Shown: positions 37,166-47,642 of the stretch, piece by piece | Layout of the letters: every line of letters begins with the position of its first letter | Position numbering within the stretch: the stretch's first letter is position 1 | Made by a program: the position numbers and the translations under genes | The notes under the pieces: model-generated | What the model saw: the letters and a program-made list of their open reading frames with translations, nothing else | Databases searched by the model: none | What the model was told of the DNA's origin: nothing | DNA from: Volvox africanus | Lineage: Eukaryota > Chlorophyta > Chlorophyceae > Chlamydomonadales > Volvocaceae | Length of the DNA: 64,000 nucleotides | Reading direction: 5' to 3' | Assembly (NCBI GenBank): GCA_030268105.1 | Contig: BSDZ01000116.1 | Coordinates: forward strand, 1,240,001 to 1,304,000

Positions 37166-37730
37166 ATTTAGACTACCGGACATTAGGAAGCCTGACGTTA
37201 AGAGAAAGTAATTGTTACATAGTGTCCGATAATTGTTACATAGTGTCCGACTGAATTGTTCGGTCCGGAGTAAAGCACTACAGATTGGATGAGCGTGGGT
37301 TGATAGTGTACTGCCGAGTACAGCTACAACAACATGATTGTTGCTAGAACGGATCGCTATAGATCCCAACTGATACACCATTTGATAAAACGCCCCCTCG
37401 AGACGCTCCTAGCAACAAATGACAGAAAATAACTATAACAGAAACTCTTCTGAAAACCAAAAACTCAGCCTAACGAGCTCGCACCAAGCAAAACCCGAAT
37501 GCTTACTCAGCCAAACCCATTGTCATAATGTGTTGTACCTCTGTTGTGTCGGCCTACAAAGGCCCGATCGGAAGATTACCATCGGTGGTCCAATCTTTGA
37601 CACTACCCGTAGATACCCCAGGATACTACATAATGCACTTCCTAAATTTAATCTCTCCTAGTGCCGTACTCAGCACATCTGCCACTATAATATCCGTCTA
37701 ACAGTAAGGCAGGGCAACTTACTTCCTAGA
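37166..37730 (-). mobile_element. Ty1/copia relic, same family as at 18.8-20.0 kb
   Basis: Read on the minus strand, about 37730-37391 matches the end of the copia polyprotein at 19.5-19.75 kb (the segment ending in KHSGFAW, ELVRLSFWFSE), followed by GAGGGGGCG and LTR sequence at about 37390-37166. The LTR is diverged from the copy at 19753 and contains a duplicated ATTGTTACATAGTGTCCG unit (37211-37250). The coding part is interrupted by the 100-bp solo LTR at 37531. Confidence 0.8.
37526..37635 (+). mobile_element. 100-bp solo LTR inserted in the copia relic, with TSD
   Basis: Exactly 100 bp (37531-37630), TGTTGTACC...ATACTACA, flanked by the 5-bp direct repeat TAATG at 37526-37530 and 37631-37635. 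The uninterrupted target can be seen in the other copia copy near 19611-19625 (minus-strand reading CATAATGCACTT), which proves an insertion. It is homologous to the 110-bp element at 17493-17602. Confidence 0.92.
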
Positions 37731-37734
37731 GATC

Positions 37735-38006
37735 GCTCCCACGTGCACGCCTTATCCATGCTACGGATGATGTAATAATATATCGAATATTATTACTTGA
37801 TGGATTATGCCATAATGGTGTCGTGCATCGATGTTGACTCTAAGTCAAACCTACGTGACTGACAGCGCACTAGTAGCAATGTGGGATGTTAATCTAGCTA
37901 GATATATGTGGATATATCACACTAGTATGCATATGTCATGCTTGCTCATACTTCGGTGGACTCGAGTCTACCTCTGCATAGACGGTGATTGAACCGTGGT
38001 ACAACA
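37735..38006 (-). repeat. Truncated LTR related to the element B family
   Basis: On the minus strand it starts TGTTGTACCACGGTTCAATCACC, shares the order of motifs of the element B LTRs (CGCTGTCAGTCA, the AT-rich palindrome near 37780, CATGGATAAGGCG) but is clearly diverged. It stops abruptly at the copia relic boundary near 37735. Confidence 0.65.
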
Positions 38007-38298
38007 AGTTACACATCAAGCAGGCCCCACAAATAATTATAGCCCCATGCCTGGCAAGCGTCATAGCAGATCATGAAAACGACCATGTGCGAGACGTACC
38101 CTATGACCCCAATGCTTCCCCAATCCAGACATATTGCAAGGCAGAATAGTTCAATCGCTGCACAGGAATGAGTAGTTCAACTGGTTCATGCCACAATTTT
38201 CAGCACGGTTATTATTTTGTCATCGCATCAAAAAAAGTCATGCACATTTCTAACCGAAATTGTTTCATGGCTCCAGATACTCGAAGCACGTGCCTAAC

Positions 38299-38819
38299 CT
38301 ATGATTCCTCTAGACGGTGCTGTACTGAGGGTTGCCCAGAACCCTGGCCTTCCATCCCATCCTGCTGGCCCTGGCTCCCAGGTACCAGTGCAACGAAACC
38401 ATCCTCACTTTCCGATGTGCTATCCATGTCCATGATGAACTTCAGAAGCTTGTGAGTTCTCCTATTGTGCCTGTACGTGTGTTGAGGGCTGACAACCCTC
38501 CTAGTGTTGTGAACCTGTGTCGCTACTTCGTCAACCAGTTCTTCAGTTTTCTGAAGGCGGCCACACATTTCCTCATGCAAGAGCCTTTAGTTCTCCTTGA
38601 CTTCTGAGAGCTCCTTTTGCAAGCTTGCTGATCGCTCCCACTCCAATTTGACATCTGTTTCCTGGCTTTGGGACTTGAGCCGCTCCGTGTCAAGCTCGCT
38701 TTGCAGAGAAAATTAGTGTTCCTGCTCCACATGCAGGCTTTCCTCCTGTAGCTGCACTTTCTTCCTTAGATCCTGCAGCTCACACCTACAAGCAAGGCGT
38801 ACAGGTGGCGGCGGCTACT
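38299..38819 (-). pseudogene. Coiled-coil ORF relic
   Basis: The minus strand from about 38815 encodes heptad-rich segments (LQEESLHVEQEH, KLEWERSASLQKELSEVKEN, HEEMCGRLQKTEELVDEV), interrupted by TAA codons near 38714 and 38591. The tail is rich in Gly/Gln/Ser. It precedes the inverted-repeat ORF below and could belong to the same transposon; family unknown. Confidence 0.45.
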
Positions 38820-38964
38820 GAAAACAATAACACAGCATAAGTGTTCCTGCTCCACATGCAGGCTTTCCTCCTGTAGCTGCACTTTCTTCCTTAGATCCTG
38901 CAGCTCACACCTACAAGCAAGGCGTACAGGTGGCGGCGGCTACTGAAAACAATAACACAGCATA
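38715..38964. repeat. 125-bp perfect tandem duplication
   Basis: The 125-bp unit starting AGTGTTCCTGCTCC at 38715 is repeated without visible change from 38840. It covers the start of the coiled-coil relic and its upstream sequence. Confidence 0.92.
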
Positions 38965-39889
38965 AGTGGCACATAGATGGGGCATCACAAGTACAAACAT
39001 TGCAATGGTAATTCTAAACGTCCATGTCACAATGAACTCACCTCCCATCGCTACTTAAACAAGGAAGAGCCAAGCTTTGAGCCAAGCGTAAGAAGTGTTT
39101 CCGGGATGTAAAGAGTTTCATGTATACGGGACTTTCCATCATAAGCAGAAGGTGGCTCCATTGGTTACTGAAGCAATTATTATTTCTTTACAAATATATG
39201 ATTAGCTGTTGATGCTGCAGAAATTATATGTATGCTGCCTGCCCAAGCAAGGTTGTCCAACAGAGCACACCCCACGAGCATGCATATTTTGTGCATATGC
39301 ATCAAAGGAAGTTGTAAGATATCTATATGCCCTTGGTACACCTTGTTTTAAAATGTTTATGTCATTCACCAATAAGTAAACCTTGTGTCAACGCTGTCGT
39401 CCCGTATAGCATGCACTGAATGAAGCTGCATGCACGTAAGTACAGCAGATAGATGTCAGGGAACTATTGATTGTTGGAAGCCAGCATAATTCTTTCTTAC
39501 CACAAAAGCTTGTGTGCGCATAACTATGGTACTTTCCAGCAGCATAGGCATGATGATTGTGAACGAAGGGCAGCAGCCAGACATAGTAAGTCCTGTCCCG
39601 AAATCAATCCACACATTTATTATTTAGCAGCAGACAGGGAAGCACATACATCTACTGGTACTCCCTATTCCTAGCACACTCCAGCGGCATGTGTCTCCAT
39701 GACCTTAACCTTGCACACCACATATAAATACGTATGCATCCAAGGAACCCCCATAGAAAATGTGGGAAAGTAAAGGGTCTGCAGTCAGATAGAACAAGAG
39801 AACATCACCAAGGCGCGGGTAACATGGCACAAGATGTGCCATACACATGATACATGGCCTTTTCCTTCAACCACCAAATAAAGCTGATG
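38965..39889. other. No gene recognised
   Basis: AT-rich sequence between the tandem duplication and the large inverted repeat, without open frames of note or a recognisable repeat. Confidence 0.45.
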
Positions 39890-40423
39890 ACAGTATAGTC
39901 ACAATCCCCTGGAGTTAAACCCTCCAAGTTAAACACATGCAACTGTACACATGCGTAAACCCCGCCCCTTCTTCCTGGGACTTAAGGAATAAAAGAAAGC
40001 AAGTTCACACATATGTCCGCACCCGCCATGCTAACTAATTGGTTCCCCAAACACTGTTCATGAGGCTTGATTGATCACAAATTTAAATGTACGATGCCTC
40101 TCACTTTGTTACAAATAATGTCTGGCCTCAGTAAACCCCAGCCCCCATATTAGCCCCCATATATAAACCCCAGCCCCCATAACATGCACGGGCTACATAC
40201 AAGACTTTACAACTACATTTTAATTGTGCTTTGTGCTTTGTGCACATGTACCCAATCATGCAGCAGCAAATGATCAGGCATATTCACCCCCATCATTGGT
40301 TGGAAGCTGAGAGAACGTAACATATGTAAGGAAATAGCTTAGCTCATTGTCGACACGGCAATGAATGACCTTTGAATCCATCATGCCAACCTCCTTGGGA
40401 AAAAAATTAAGGAGTATTTCCTA

Positions 40424-41152
40424 TCATACCTCATTCACTGTGACATCCCGCTTGGAGTAATCCTTCACCTGGTAAAGCTCCTTGGGCCTCAACACTTCAG
40501 CTTGGTGCAGATTGCAGACAGCAAGTTTGACAGGTGCCACATCACACCTTGGATGGATTAGCATAAAGAATAATATTTCTCCAATGAAAATGCTCACCCT
40601 AGGGTCACTCTCTGAAGCCATATCCCCGGGGCCATACTTGCACTTGAAATGGTATGACTGTCGCTTAGTGGCCTGAGCATAAGCCACTGAAAGCACCACC
40701 TCATCTCTCTGTTTCAGTGCCCGCTTGATAATGTAGATGTCACTGTCTTGTAGGACCGATGCTAATAAGTTAGTACGGGCCATGAAATCTTCTATCTCCT
40801 CTGTGTGCAGAATACCACCAATAATGTGCAATTGCTGTTCTGCATCAGCAATGTAGCCCTGGCCAAGAAGCTGTGAGCCCTCACTGTCCTCCTCATACAA
40901 GAAAACATCTCTTATGCTGGGATTTAATTGAATATTCTCTGCATGGTATCTTGGGACCCATTCATCAAATGTCCTTAGCGTTTCAGGATAAGTGGGTTTG
41001 AGATGTGTGAGCTGAAGAGATGCAAGGTAGCCACCTGCAGGTACGAGTTCTGGAATGGTAGATGATCTGTACTTAACAATACTCTTCATCATTTGCATTC
41101 CATACTCTACCCAGAACTCGATAGCAAATGCAACATGTTCCCACAAGTTCAC
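40424..41152 (-). CDS. Transposon-like ORF of unknown family, 242 aa
   Basis: An uninterrupted frame with FAIEFWVEYGMQMMKSIVKY, AGGYLASLQLTHLKP and LLGQGYIADAEQQLH, then a C-terminal half (ILHTEEIEDFMARTN ... VKDYSKRDVTVNEV). A second, truncated copy of the C-terminal half is the right arm of the inverted repeat. The order of a WVEY helix region and an acidic/aromatic tail is reminiscent of C-terminal parts of large cut-and-paste transposases (CACTA-like), but I could not identify a catalytic motif and offer this only as a possibility. A splice site may lie at GAG/GTATGA near 40424. Confidence 0.45.
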   Translation of the reverse strand: MNLWEHVAFAIEFWVEYGMQMMKSIVKYRSSTIPELVPAGGYLASLQLTHLKPTYPETLRTFDEWVPRYHAENIQLNPSIRDVFLYEEDSEGSQLLGQGYIADAEQQLHIIGGILHTEEIEDFMARTNLLASVLQDSDIYIIKRALKQRDEVVLSVAYAQATKRQSYHFKCKYGPGDMASESDPRVSIFIGEILFFMLIHPRCDVAPVKLAVCNLHQAEVLRPKELYQVKDYSKRDVTVNEV

Positions 41153-41601
41153 AGCTTCTTGGCCAGGGCTACATTGCTGATGCAGAACAGCAATCGCACA
41201 TTATTGGTGGTATTCTGCACACAGAGGAGATAGAAGATTTCATGGCCCGTACTAACTTATTAGCATCGGTCCTACAAGACAGTGACATCTACATTATCAA
41301 GCGGGCACTGAAACAGAGAGATGAGGTGGTGCTTTCAGTGGCTTATGCTCAGGCCACTAAGCGACAGTCATACCATTTCAAGTGCAAGTATGGCCCCGGG
41401 GATATGGCTTCAGAGAGTGACCCTAGGGTGAGCATTTTCATTGGAGAAATATTATTCTTTATGCTAATCCATCCAAGGTGTGATGTGGCACCTGTCAAAC
41501 TTGCTGTCTGCAATCTGCACCAAGCTGAAGTGTTGAGGCCCAAGGAGCTTTACCAGGTGAAGGATTACTCCAAGCGGGATGTCACAGTGAATGAGGTATG
41601 A
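41147..41601 (+). pseudogene. Inverted partial copy of the 242-aa ORF
   Basis: The right arm encodes residues from about LLGQGYIADAEQQ onward on the plus strand, nearly identical to the minus-strand ORF (one visible change, L to S after EQQ). The N-terminal 90 residues are absent because the arm starts inside the gene. Confidence 0.75.
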
Positions 41602-42092
41602 TAGGAAATACTCCTTAATTTTTTTCCCAAGGAGGTTGGCATGATGGATTCAAAGGTCATTCATTGCCATGTCGACAATGAGCTAAGCTATTTCCTTACA
41701 TATGTTACGTTCTCTCAGCTTCCAACCAATGATGGGGGTGAATATTTGCTGCTGCATGATTGGGTGCATGTGCACAAAGCACAATTAAAATGTAGTTGTA
41801 AAGTCTTTAACATAGTTCGTGCATGTTGTACCTAATATGGGGGCTGGGGTTTACTGAGGCCGGACATTGATTGTAACAAAGTGAGGGGCATCGTACATTT
41901 AAATTTGTGATGAATCAAGCCTCATGAACAGTGTTTGGGGAACCAATTAGTTAGCATGGCGGGTGCGGACATATGTGTGAACTTGCTTTCTTTTATTCCT
42001 TAAGTCCCAGGAAGAAGGGGCGGGGTTTACACAAGTGTACAGTTGCATGTGTTTAACTTGGAGGGTTTAACTCCAGGGGATTGTGACTATAC

Positions 42093-42400
42093 TGTTGTAT
42101 CACCCCAGACTAGTGGTAGTGATAACTACCGGTTGATAGGAAGAGCAGAGCATAGGTACTCTGAGCTCAGTACGGCAAGCCTCCATAAAGAACCGTAATC
42201 GCTAAGGAAGAGAAAACGTGGATATGTATTAAGGAAGTACATATGATCAACCAGTGAAACCGAACTCAACTGAGTCTACCAGTGACAGTGTGACAGTTGC
42301 ACTAGGGCATGCAACCCTTAGCCTCTATATTTGCACATAGAGGGTGTAGCCACGGGCTACTTACTTAGCAAGGAGCTAAGGCCGGTACCGTAATACAACA
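42093..42400 (-). repeat. 3' LTR of element A (308 bp)
   Basis: Bounded by perfect inverted 7-mers TGTTGTA/TACAACA. It interrupts the right arm of the large inverted repeat directly after TATAC. Confidence 0.88.
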
Positions 42401-42412
42401 ACTATTCCCCCT

Positions 42413-43749
42413 TTAGGATGCGGCGTCCTCGCAGCACCCTCGTGCACAGACTCGAGCTGCTTCAAGATCAGGGATCAGGTCAAGGGAAAAGTTCTGCGCA
42501 GGTTCCCAGCTGTTTTGGTCGGAAGAATAACCCTTCCACTTGACAAGGTATTTGTGCACCAGCCGTTTTCGTTTCTTCCCGATACGGTGAGCATGGTAGT
42601 CAAGAATGCACTCAACCGAGTAGATTGGTTTGTTGTTCAACCAATCTACTGGTGGCGGTCCATCAGGTTTCCAGAGGAAATATTGGATCCATTGTTAACC
42701 AACGTATCTGGTACTGCCCTGTAAGGACACAGCAGAGACACGTGGAAGGTGGGGTGAATACGCATATTCGAGGGAAGGACAAGCTCGGCCGCTGCCTGAC
42801 CAACCATGCGTTTCCGGGGGTAAGGTCCCACCCAACGCGGCAAAAGTTTGCGCGGACCTGTGGCAAGTTGCCGTAGGTTTTTAGTACTGAGGAGTACGGA
42901 ATCACCAGGCTTGAAGGTGGTTTCCTTCTTACCACGGTTGTAGTACTCAGTGGTACGCTGCTGTGCAACCTCAAGGAGGTGCTTAGCTTCAGTCATGCGG
43001 TCATTGTATGACCTCACAAAAGCTTTGGCAGCTGGGGCAGGCACATCCAACTCCTGAGCCAGTGGAATTGCGGGGTGGAAGCCATAGTTCAAGAAGAACG
43101 GAGACTGTCCTGTAGACCGGTTAACAGGATTGTTCATGGCAAACTCAGCAGCAGAGAGGAAAGTATCCCATGTGTGAGGGTTACTGCCAGCGTAAGTACG
43201 CAGCATGTCACCAAAGGTGCGGTTCATGCATTCCGTCTGCCCATCCGTTTGGGGATGGTAGGCAGAGGAAAGGTTCACACGAACATTGACAAGGTCCCCC
43301 AGGGATGCCCAGAACTTGTCACCGAACTGGGGCCCACAATCAGAAATGACCAACTTGGGTATGCCATGCAAACGCACGACATTATCAAAGAACAGATGAG
43401 CCGTCTGCTCTGCAGTCACCGAGGTGGTGGTAGGTGCAAGGTGCACCATCTTGGTCAAACGATCAACCATGATGAGCATGGCGTCGTTCCCCCCTTCAGA
43501 CGGATGAAGACCAACAACAAAATCAAGGGAAACACTTTCCCAGGAAGCCACCAGAATCGGCAAGGATTGAAGCAACCCTGCTTGTTTACCAGAAAGGGGC
43601 TTAGAGCTTTGGCAATCGTCACACTGCTGCACAAAGTGAGCAGCATCCTGGGCCAAGGAGGACCACCAGAAGTGGCGACATGCTAGCTCCACCAAGCGGG
43701 TAACACCCACGTGTCCAGCTAGGGGGTCCTTATGCAAGCGGGCAAAGAT
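42413..43749 (-). pseudogene. Element A integrase and chromodomain
   Basis: From 43737 the zinc-binding region continues (HKDPLAGH, then CDDCQSS), with its upstream His side separated by the SINE. The catalytic core shows D in SLDFVVGL, D in VISDCGPQF and E in TDGQTECMNR, the D,D-35-E triad, so the residues are intact. The C-terminal part has FKPGDSVLLSTKNL and the GPF/Y-like WVGPYP. A frameshift near 42665 puts the chromodomain ([24 protein letters not shown]) in another frame ending at 42413. Chromodomains of this group target insertion to heterochromatin. Confidence 0.9.
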
Positions 43750-44178
43750 TATTATTATTATGGTTACTCCGCCCTTGCAGGCTGGCGTGTATTATGGAAA
43801 TCTCCGGGATTTTAACCGAGTGGGCATGCGTACCTCAGCGTCTTCATCTGAGGCCGCTAGAGATCACCTGTTTTTTGGTTACGCAGAGTTTCCTACTCTC
43901 TACAGCCCCTATCCATGTGCCAGCCCCTACGGACCTACTGGCATTTAGGTGGGTGTCAAACCACCCCACACCATCAGCCCAGTTACGGGTCTCAGATGCA
44001 CACTTCACGGGCTATGCATTTAACCCTCTGTGAACTCAGACCCAACTCCGTAGATTTGGGCAATCCAAGATGCATTCCCCCTATGCCATTTTGCCCCGAC
44101 CCGAATTCGAACTGGCGACTTTGTAGTCTCTAGCTCGGATCCTTAAGGAATGGCCTCGAGAGGCAAGCGGGCAAAGAT
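43734..44178 (-). mobile_element. tRNA-derived SINE with 16-bp target duplication
   Basis: The 413-bp insert 43750-44162 is flanked by the exact direct repeat GCAAGCGGGCAAAGAT (43734-43749 and 44163-44178). Without it the integrase frame is continuous (FARL joined to HKDPLAGH). On the minus strand the head contains GCCAGTTCGAATTCGGG, a box-B/T-arm match, preceded by an A-box-like GAGCTAGAGAC, and the tail is (ATA)n. Length, tail, head and long duplication are those of a SINE moved by a LINE machinery. Only one copy is in this window. Confidence 0.88.
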
Positions 44179-45997
44179 ATCCTGGTGAAGAAGGTCATCG
44201 TTAGGCACAACAATCTGGCGACGTTCACCATCAGTACGGATCCATAGGCCGCGCTCCTGCTTATAGGGTTCAACATTGCGGGCATCCTTAAACCAGGAGT
44301 CAGAGGCATAACCCTGCACAATGCGCTGTGCAAAGCCAAAGGTAGTGACCTCAGAGGCAGCAGATTGACGCCGAGTGACCACAGAAAGGATCACGGCATG
44401 CAGGGATGGATGGCGACTCAATGCATCAGCAACATTGAGCGATCCGGAGAGATGCTCCCAGGTGAAGTTGAAACGTGCTATGTATTCCAACCAACGCTCC
44501 TGACGGCAGTTAAGGGTAGGGACACCCTGAAGGAAGGTCAAGGGCTTATGGTCTGTCTTTACCACGAAGGGACGGCCCTCCAGGTAACAGCGCCATTCAC
44601 GGCATAAATGATAGCCAGAAGCTCTTGCTCACCGGTAGTATAGCCCCGCTCCGCCAGATAGAACTTCTTACTGGTGAACGCAATGGAACGCCCATTCTGC
44701 ACCAGAACGGCGCCTGATCCTTGCAGCGAGGCATCAGAGATGAGCTCGACATGAAAGGGCAAGGAGTAATCAGGGAAATGCAGCACCACGTCATTAGCAA
44801 CAGCGTGCTTGATCGCATCAAACGCAGCTTGGCAACCAGGGGTCCAAGCCTCAGGAGACTGAAAAGCGTCTTTGCGAGTGAGTGACGTGAGAGGTGCAGC
44901 AAGGGAGGAGCAGCCAGAGATAAACTTACGAAAGTAATTGGTAAGGCCCAAAAACTTGCGCAGCTCCGGCAAAGAGGTCGGAGTCGGCCAGTCCTTTACG
45001 GCAGCAGTCTTACAGGGGTCCATGCAGATGCCATCGGCAGACACCACATGTCCCAAGTATTCCACCTGGGAAAGAGCCCAGTGGCACTTGGACTGCTTGG
45101 CATACAGTTGCTCACGCCGTAAGACCTCCAGCACCTGACGTAGATGCTTAAGGTGTTCCTCCTTAGTCTTTGAGTAGATCAGGATATCATCCAGGTAACA
45201 CACGACAAACTTGTCGATGCAGGGCCTGAACATACGGTCAATGACAGCTTGAAAGGTCGCAGGGGCATTAGCCAAACCAAAGCTCAGGACCATAAACTCG
45301 AAATGACCAAAAGGGGTACGGAAAGCCATCTTAGGAATGTCAGATTCCAAGATACGGATCTGATTACAGCCCTGCTGCAGGTCGATAGAGCTGAAGTAAG
45401 CAGAGCCAGGCAGCTTATCAAGCAGGTCATCGATCCGGGGTAAAGGATACCGGTTTTTGACCGTAATGGCATTAAGGCCACAATAGTCAATGCACATGCG
45501 CAGTGTGCCATCCTTCATACCCATGAACAAGATAGGCAAGAGTGAACAGGTAAACGCAAGTGCTGAACCAGTGACTCACTGATAAAGTCGTGGGTAGCAC
45601 CCGAGTCCACCAAGGTGGTGAAACTGAGTCCAGCCGTTGCCAGAGAAATAAGGGGAAGAGACGATCCTGCAGTCATAGCACCCGATGCAGCTACCAAAAG
45701 GGCAGAAGTGAAAGGATCAGATGACACAGGTGTGTATGGCTGCGGCGCATCAAACCATACCTCTGCAGGATACGGGATGCCAGGTAAAGCAACCTGCTGG
45801 CCTGAAAGGTCAAGACCATTAAAGAGACCAGTACCTGTTGGAAAGGACTGAACCTTGTGCATACCTGCAAGTTCAGCAGAGGCCAGACGAGCTACATGCT
45901 GTGGCAAAAGAATACCAGCTGCTGTATCAGGTCTATGCTGCTTGCAGGTGCGATAATGACTGAGCAAGGCCCGTAATTGATGAAGTGAGGAGGGCAT
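44163..45997 (-). pseudogene. Element A protease, reverse transcriptase and RNase H
   Basis: The first frame (45997-45515) holds the protease active site LVDSGATHDFIS. Near 45540 it runs into RT without the usual connecting region, indicating a deletion. RT shows CIDYCGLNAITVKNRYPLP, the YLDD box in VVCYLDDILIYS, and FLGLTNYFRKF. RNase H follows (ISDASLQGSGAVLVQNG, TTGEQELLAI), with a frameshift near 44600 after which KTDHKPLTFLQG and ADALSRHPSLH continue. The frame reaches the integrase zinc region (LHQDIFARL) and stops at the SINE. Confidence 0.92.
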
Positions 45998-46248
45998 CAG
46001 AAGGACAGTGTGCCCACCAAGGAAGCCGATGAAATGGAACGTCCACGAGGTGCCAGGAGGTTACACGTGGAGTCAAACCCAGCCTTGATAGCCAAGGCAT
46101 CAAACGAAAACTGGCGACCAACAGCGGTCTCAAGGTAAGCAAGGACCTCTGGGCGCAAGGCGCGCACAAAGCTACGCACACCCGAACCTATCTGTCCGGG
46201 CTTAGAAAACCCAGGCAAGCTCTCCTCAACACCAGCCTGGGCAAGGCC

Positions 46249-47642
46249 CTAGTGGCCATTGCCTTGTGCCACGGCGGCACAAGCCTCAGGGGAACGCAAC
46301 GTGCACTCATCATATGAGTGGCCGGCAGCCCGGCAGCAAAAGCAAACGTTGCCCCCTGCCTCCTTACGCAAATCCCTCAAGTCACCATGGGTGAGCTGGC
46401 GACCATAACGGTTATAATACCAGGTGAGCTCACGCTCCTGGTCAGCCATCAAGGACTGCAGTTTAACACCACCACCACGACCCGGCTGGTGACCATGGCG
46501 GTCCCCATGTGCATTTCCCCTGCTTCCCGAACTAGGACGCTTGCCACGCTGACGGGGACGGGACGCTGAGGAAGGGCGGGCGCTATGGCAGCAGCAGCAG
46601 CCTGCGGTGCGTGAGCACGCACACGCTTAGCTGGGGGCTCTCCATCAGAGGCCTCCATAGCGTCGTCTCCATCCACATCCTGCATAGCGATTGCATTTGA
46701 GCGAACACCAGAACGGAACCGGCGCTCAGCGAGGATGCGGGCCTCTTTGCCAGAGGCATGGCGCACAAGGTCATCATAGCTGGTGAAGGGTCGCCCCTTT
46801 TCGTCAGCTGTACACTTAGGCTGCAAGACACCAGACAATCCTTGCTGAAACCAAAACATTTTCTCACGAGGGTGGGTATCAGGGATATCCTGGAATAATG
46901 CCTCAAGGCAGGCATGATATGCAGGGACATTTTCACCAGTCCGCATATAGATGGACTTGTCAGCAAGCTTCTGACGAGCCTCCTGCTCAACCAACAGAAT
47001 TTGTGGTGCAAAATGAATGCGCAAATTCTCTAGGATAGATTCCACGGTGAGCTGAGTCTGAGGGAGTGACCACTCATCATACCAGACCTTAGCATTGCCA
47101 CGCAATGCCTGAGACAGGAACAGACAGCAAGAACGCTGGTCCTGGCCCCACGGAATGACCCCAAAGAACAGGTTAACATCCCAAATGAAAGCATGAACCT
47201 GGGTGGAAGTCTTCTTAGCATCTAGTTTGTCATCCAGCATCAACACTGGAGTCGGCAAACTGACCCGCAGAAGCTCTGCAGCTGAGTGAGTCGTAGACAG
47301 ACTCTGCTCCGCAATAGGCAAAATAGGTTGCCTGTCGCACGTGCGCCTGCTGGGCATTTGCATGGCTGGCACAGGTGGCGCTGCAGCAAAAACGTTCACA
47401 GGTTCATTAGCAATCCCCATAGAAGGAATACGATTTAAAGTGGTTTGATTGCCACTATTGGCTACGGCGTCAAGGCGACCCGTGTGTTGGTCAACAGCAT
47501 CAGGCAATGCACCAACAGCTGGCACAGCTTGCCAAGCCTGAGAACCAGAAGCCATTGCAACAGCAATAGGACGAGGATTAGGTAATCCAGAATAGGTATT
47601 CACATGATTACGTCCTCCAGCCAAGGCAAAAAGAGATGCCAT
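46249..47642 (-). pseudogene. Element A Gag
   Basis: The frame starts at ATG 47642 (MASLFALAGGRNHVNTYSGL) and carries the retrotransposon Gag core: VWYDEWSLPQTQLTVE, ILENLRIHFAPQI, ENVPAYHACLEALFQDI. A frameshift near 46565 moves the reading into the frame containing the zinc knuckle CFCCRAAGHSYDEC (46249-46452). A small upstream ORF starts MDMDVSLNLEAIKAAL at about 47916 and may be a spliced leader exon. Confidence 0.88.

Larger units (their letters stand above)
39890..42092. repeat. Large inverted repeat, arms nearly 1 kb, 270-bp spacer
   Basis: The left arm (about 39890-40876) and right arm (about 41147-42092) are close reverse complements, separated by about 270 bp of single-copy sequence. 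The right arm lacks a duplicated AGCCCCCATA-containing segment near 40150-40185. The right arm ends where the element A LTR begins (42093); the left-arm counterpart continues GTCATCAGC, so the LTR insertion lies in the right arm. The boundary on the left is approximate. Confidence 0.85.

Noticed and set aside
43075..43686. 203-aa plus-strand frame
   Set aside because: Antisense of element A integrase.
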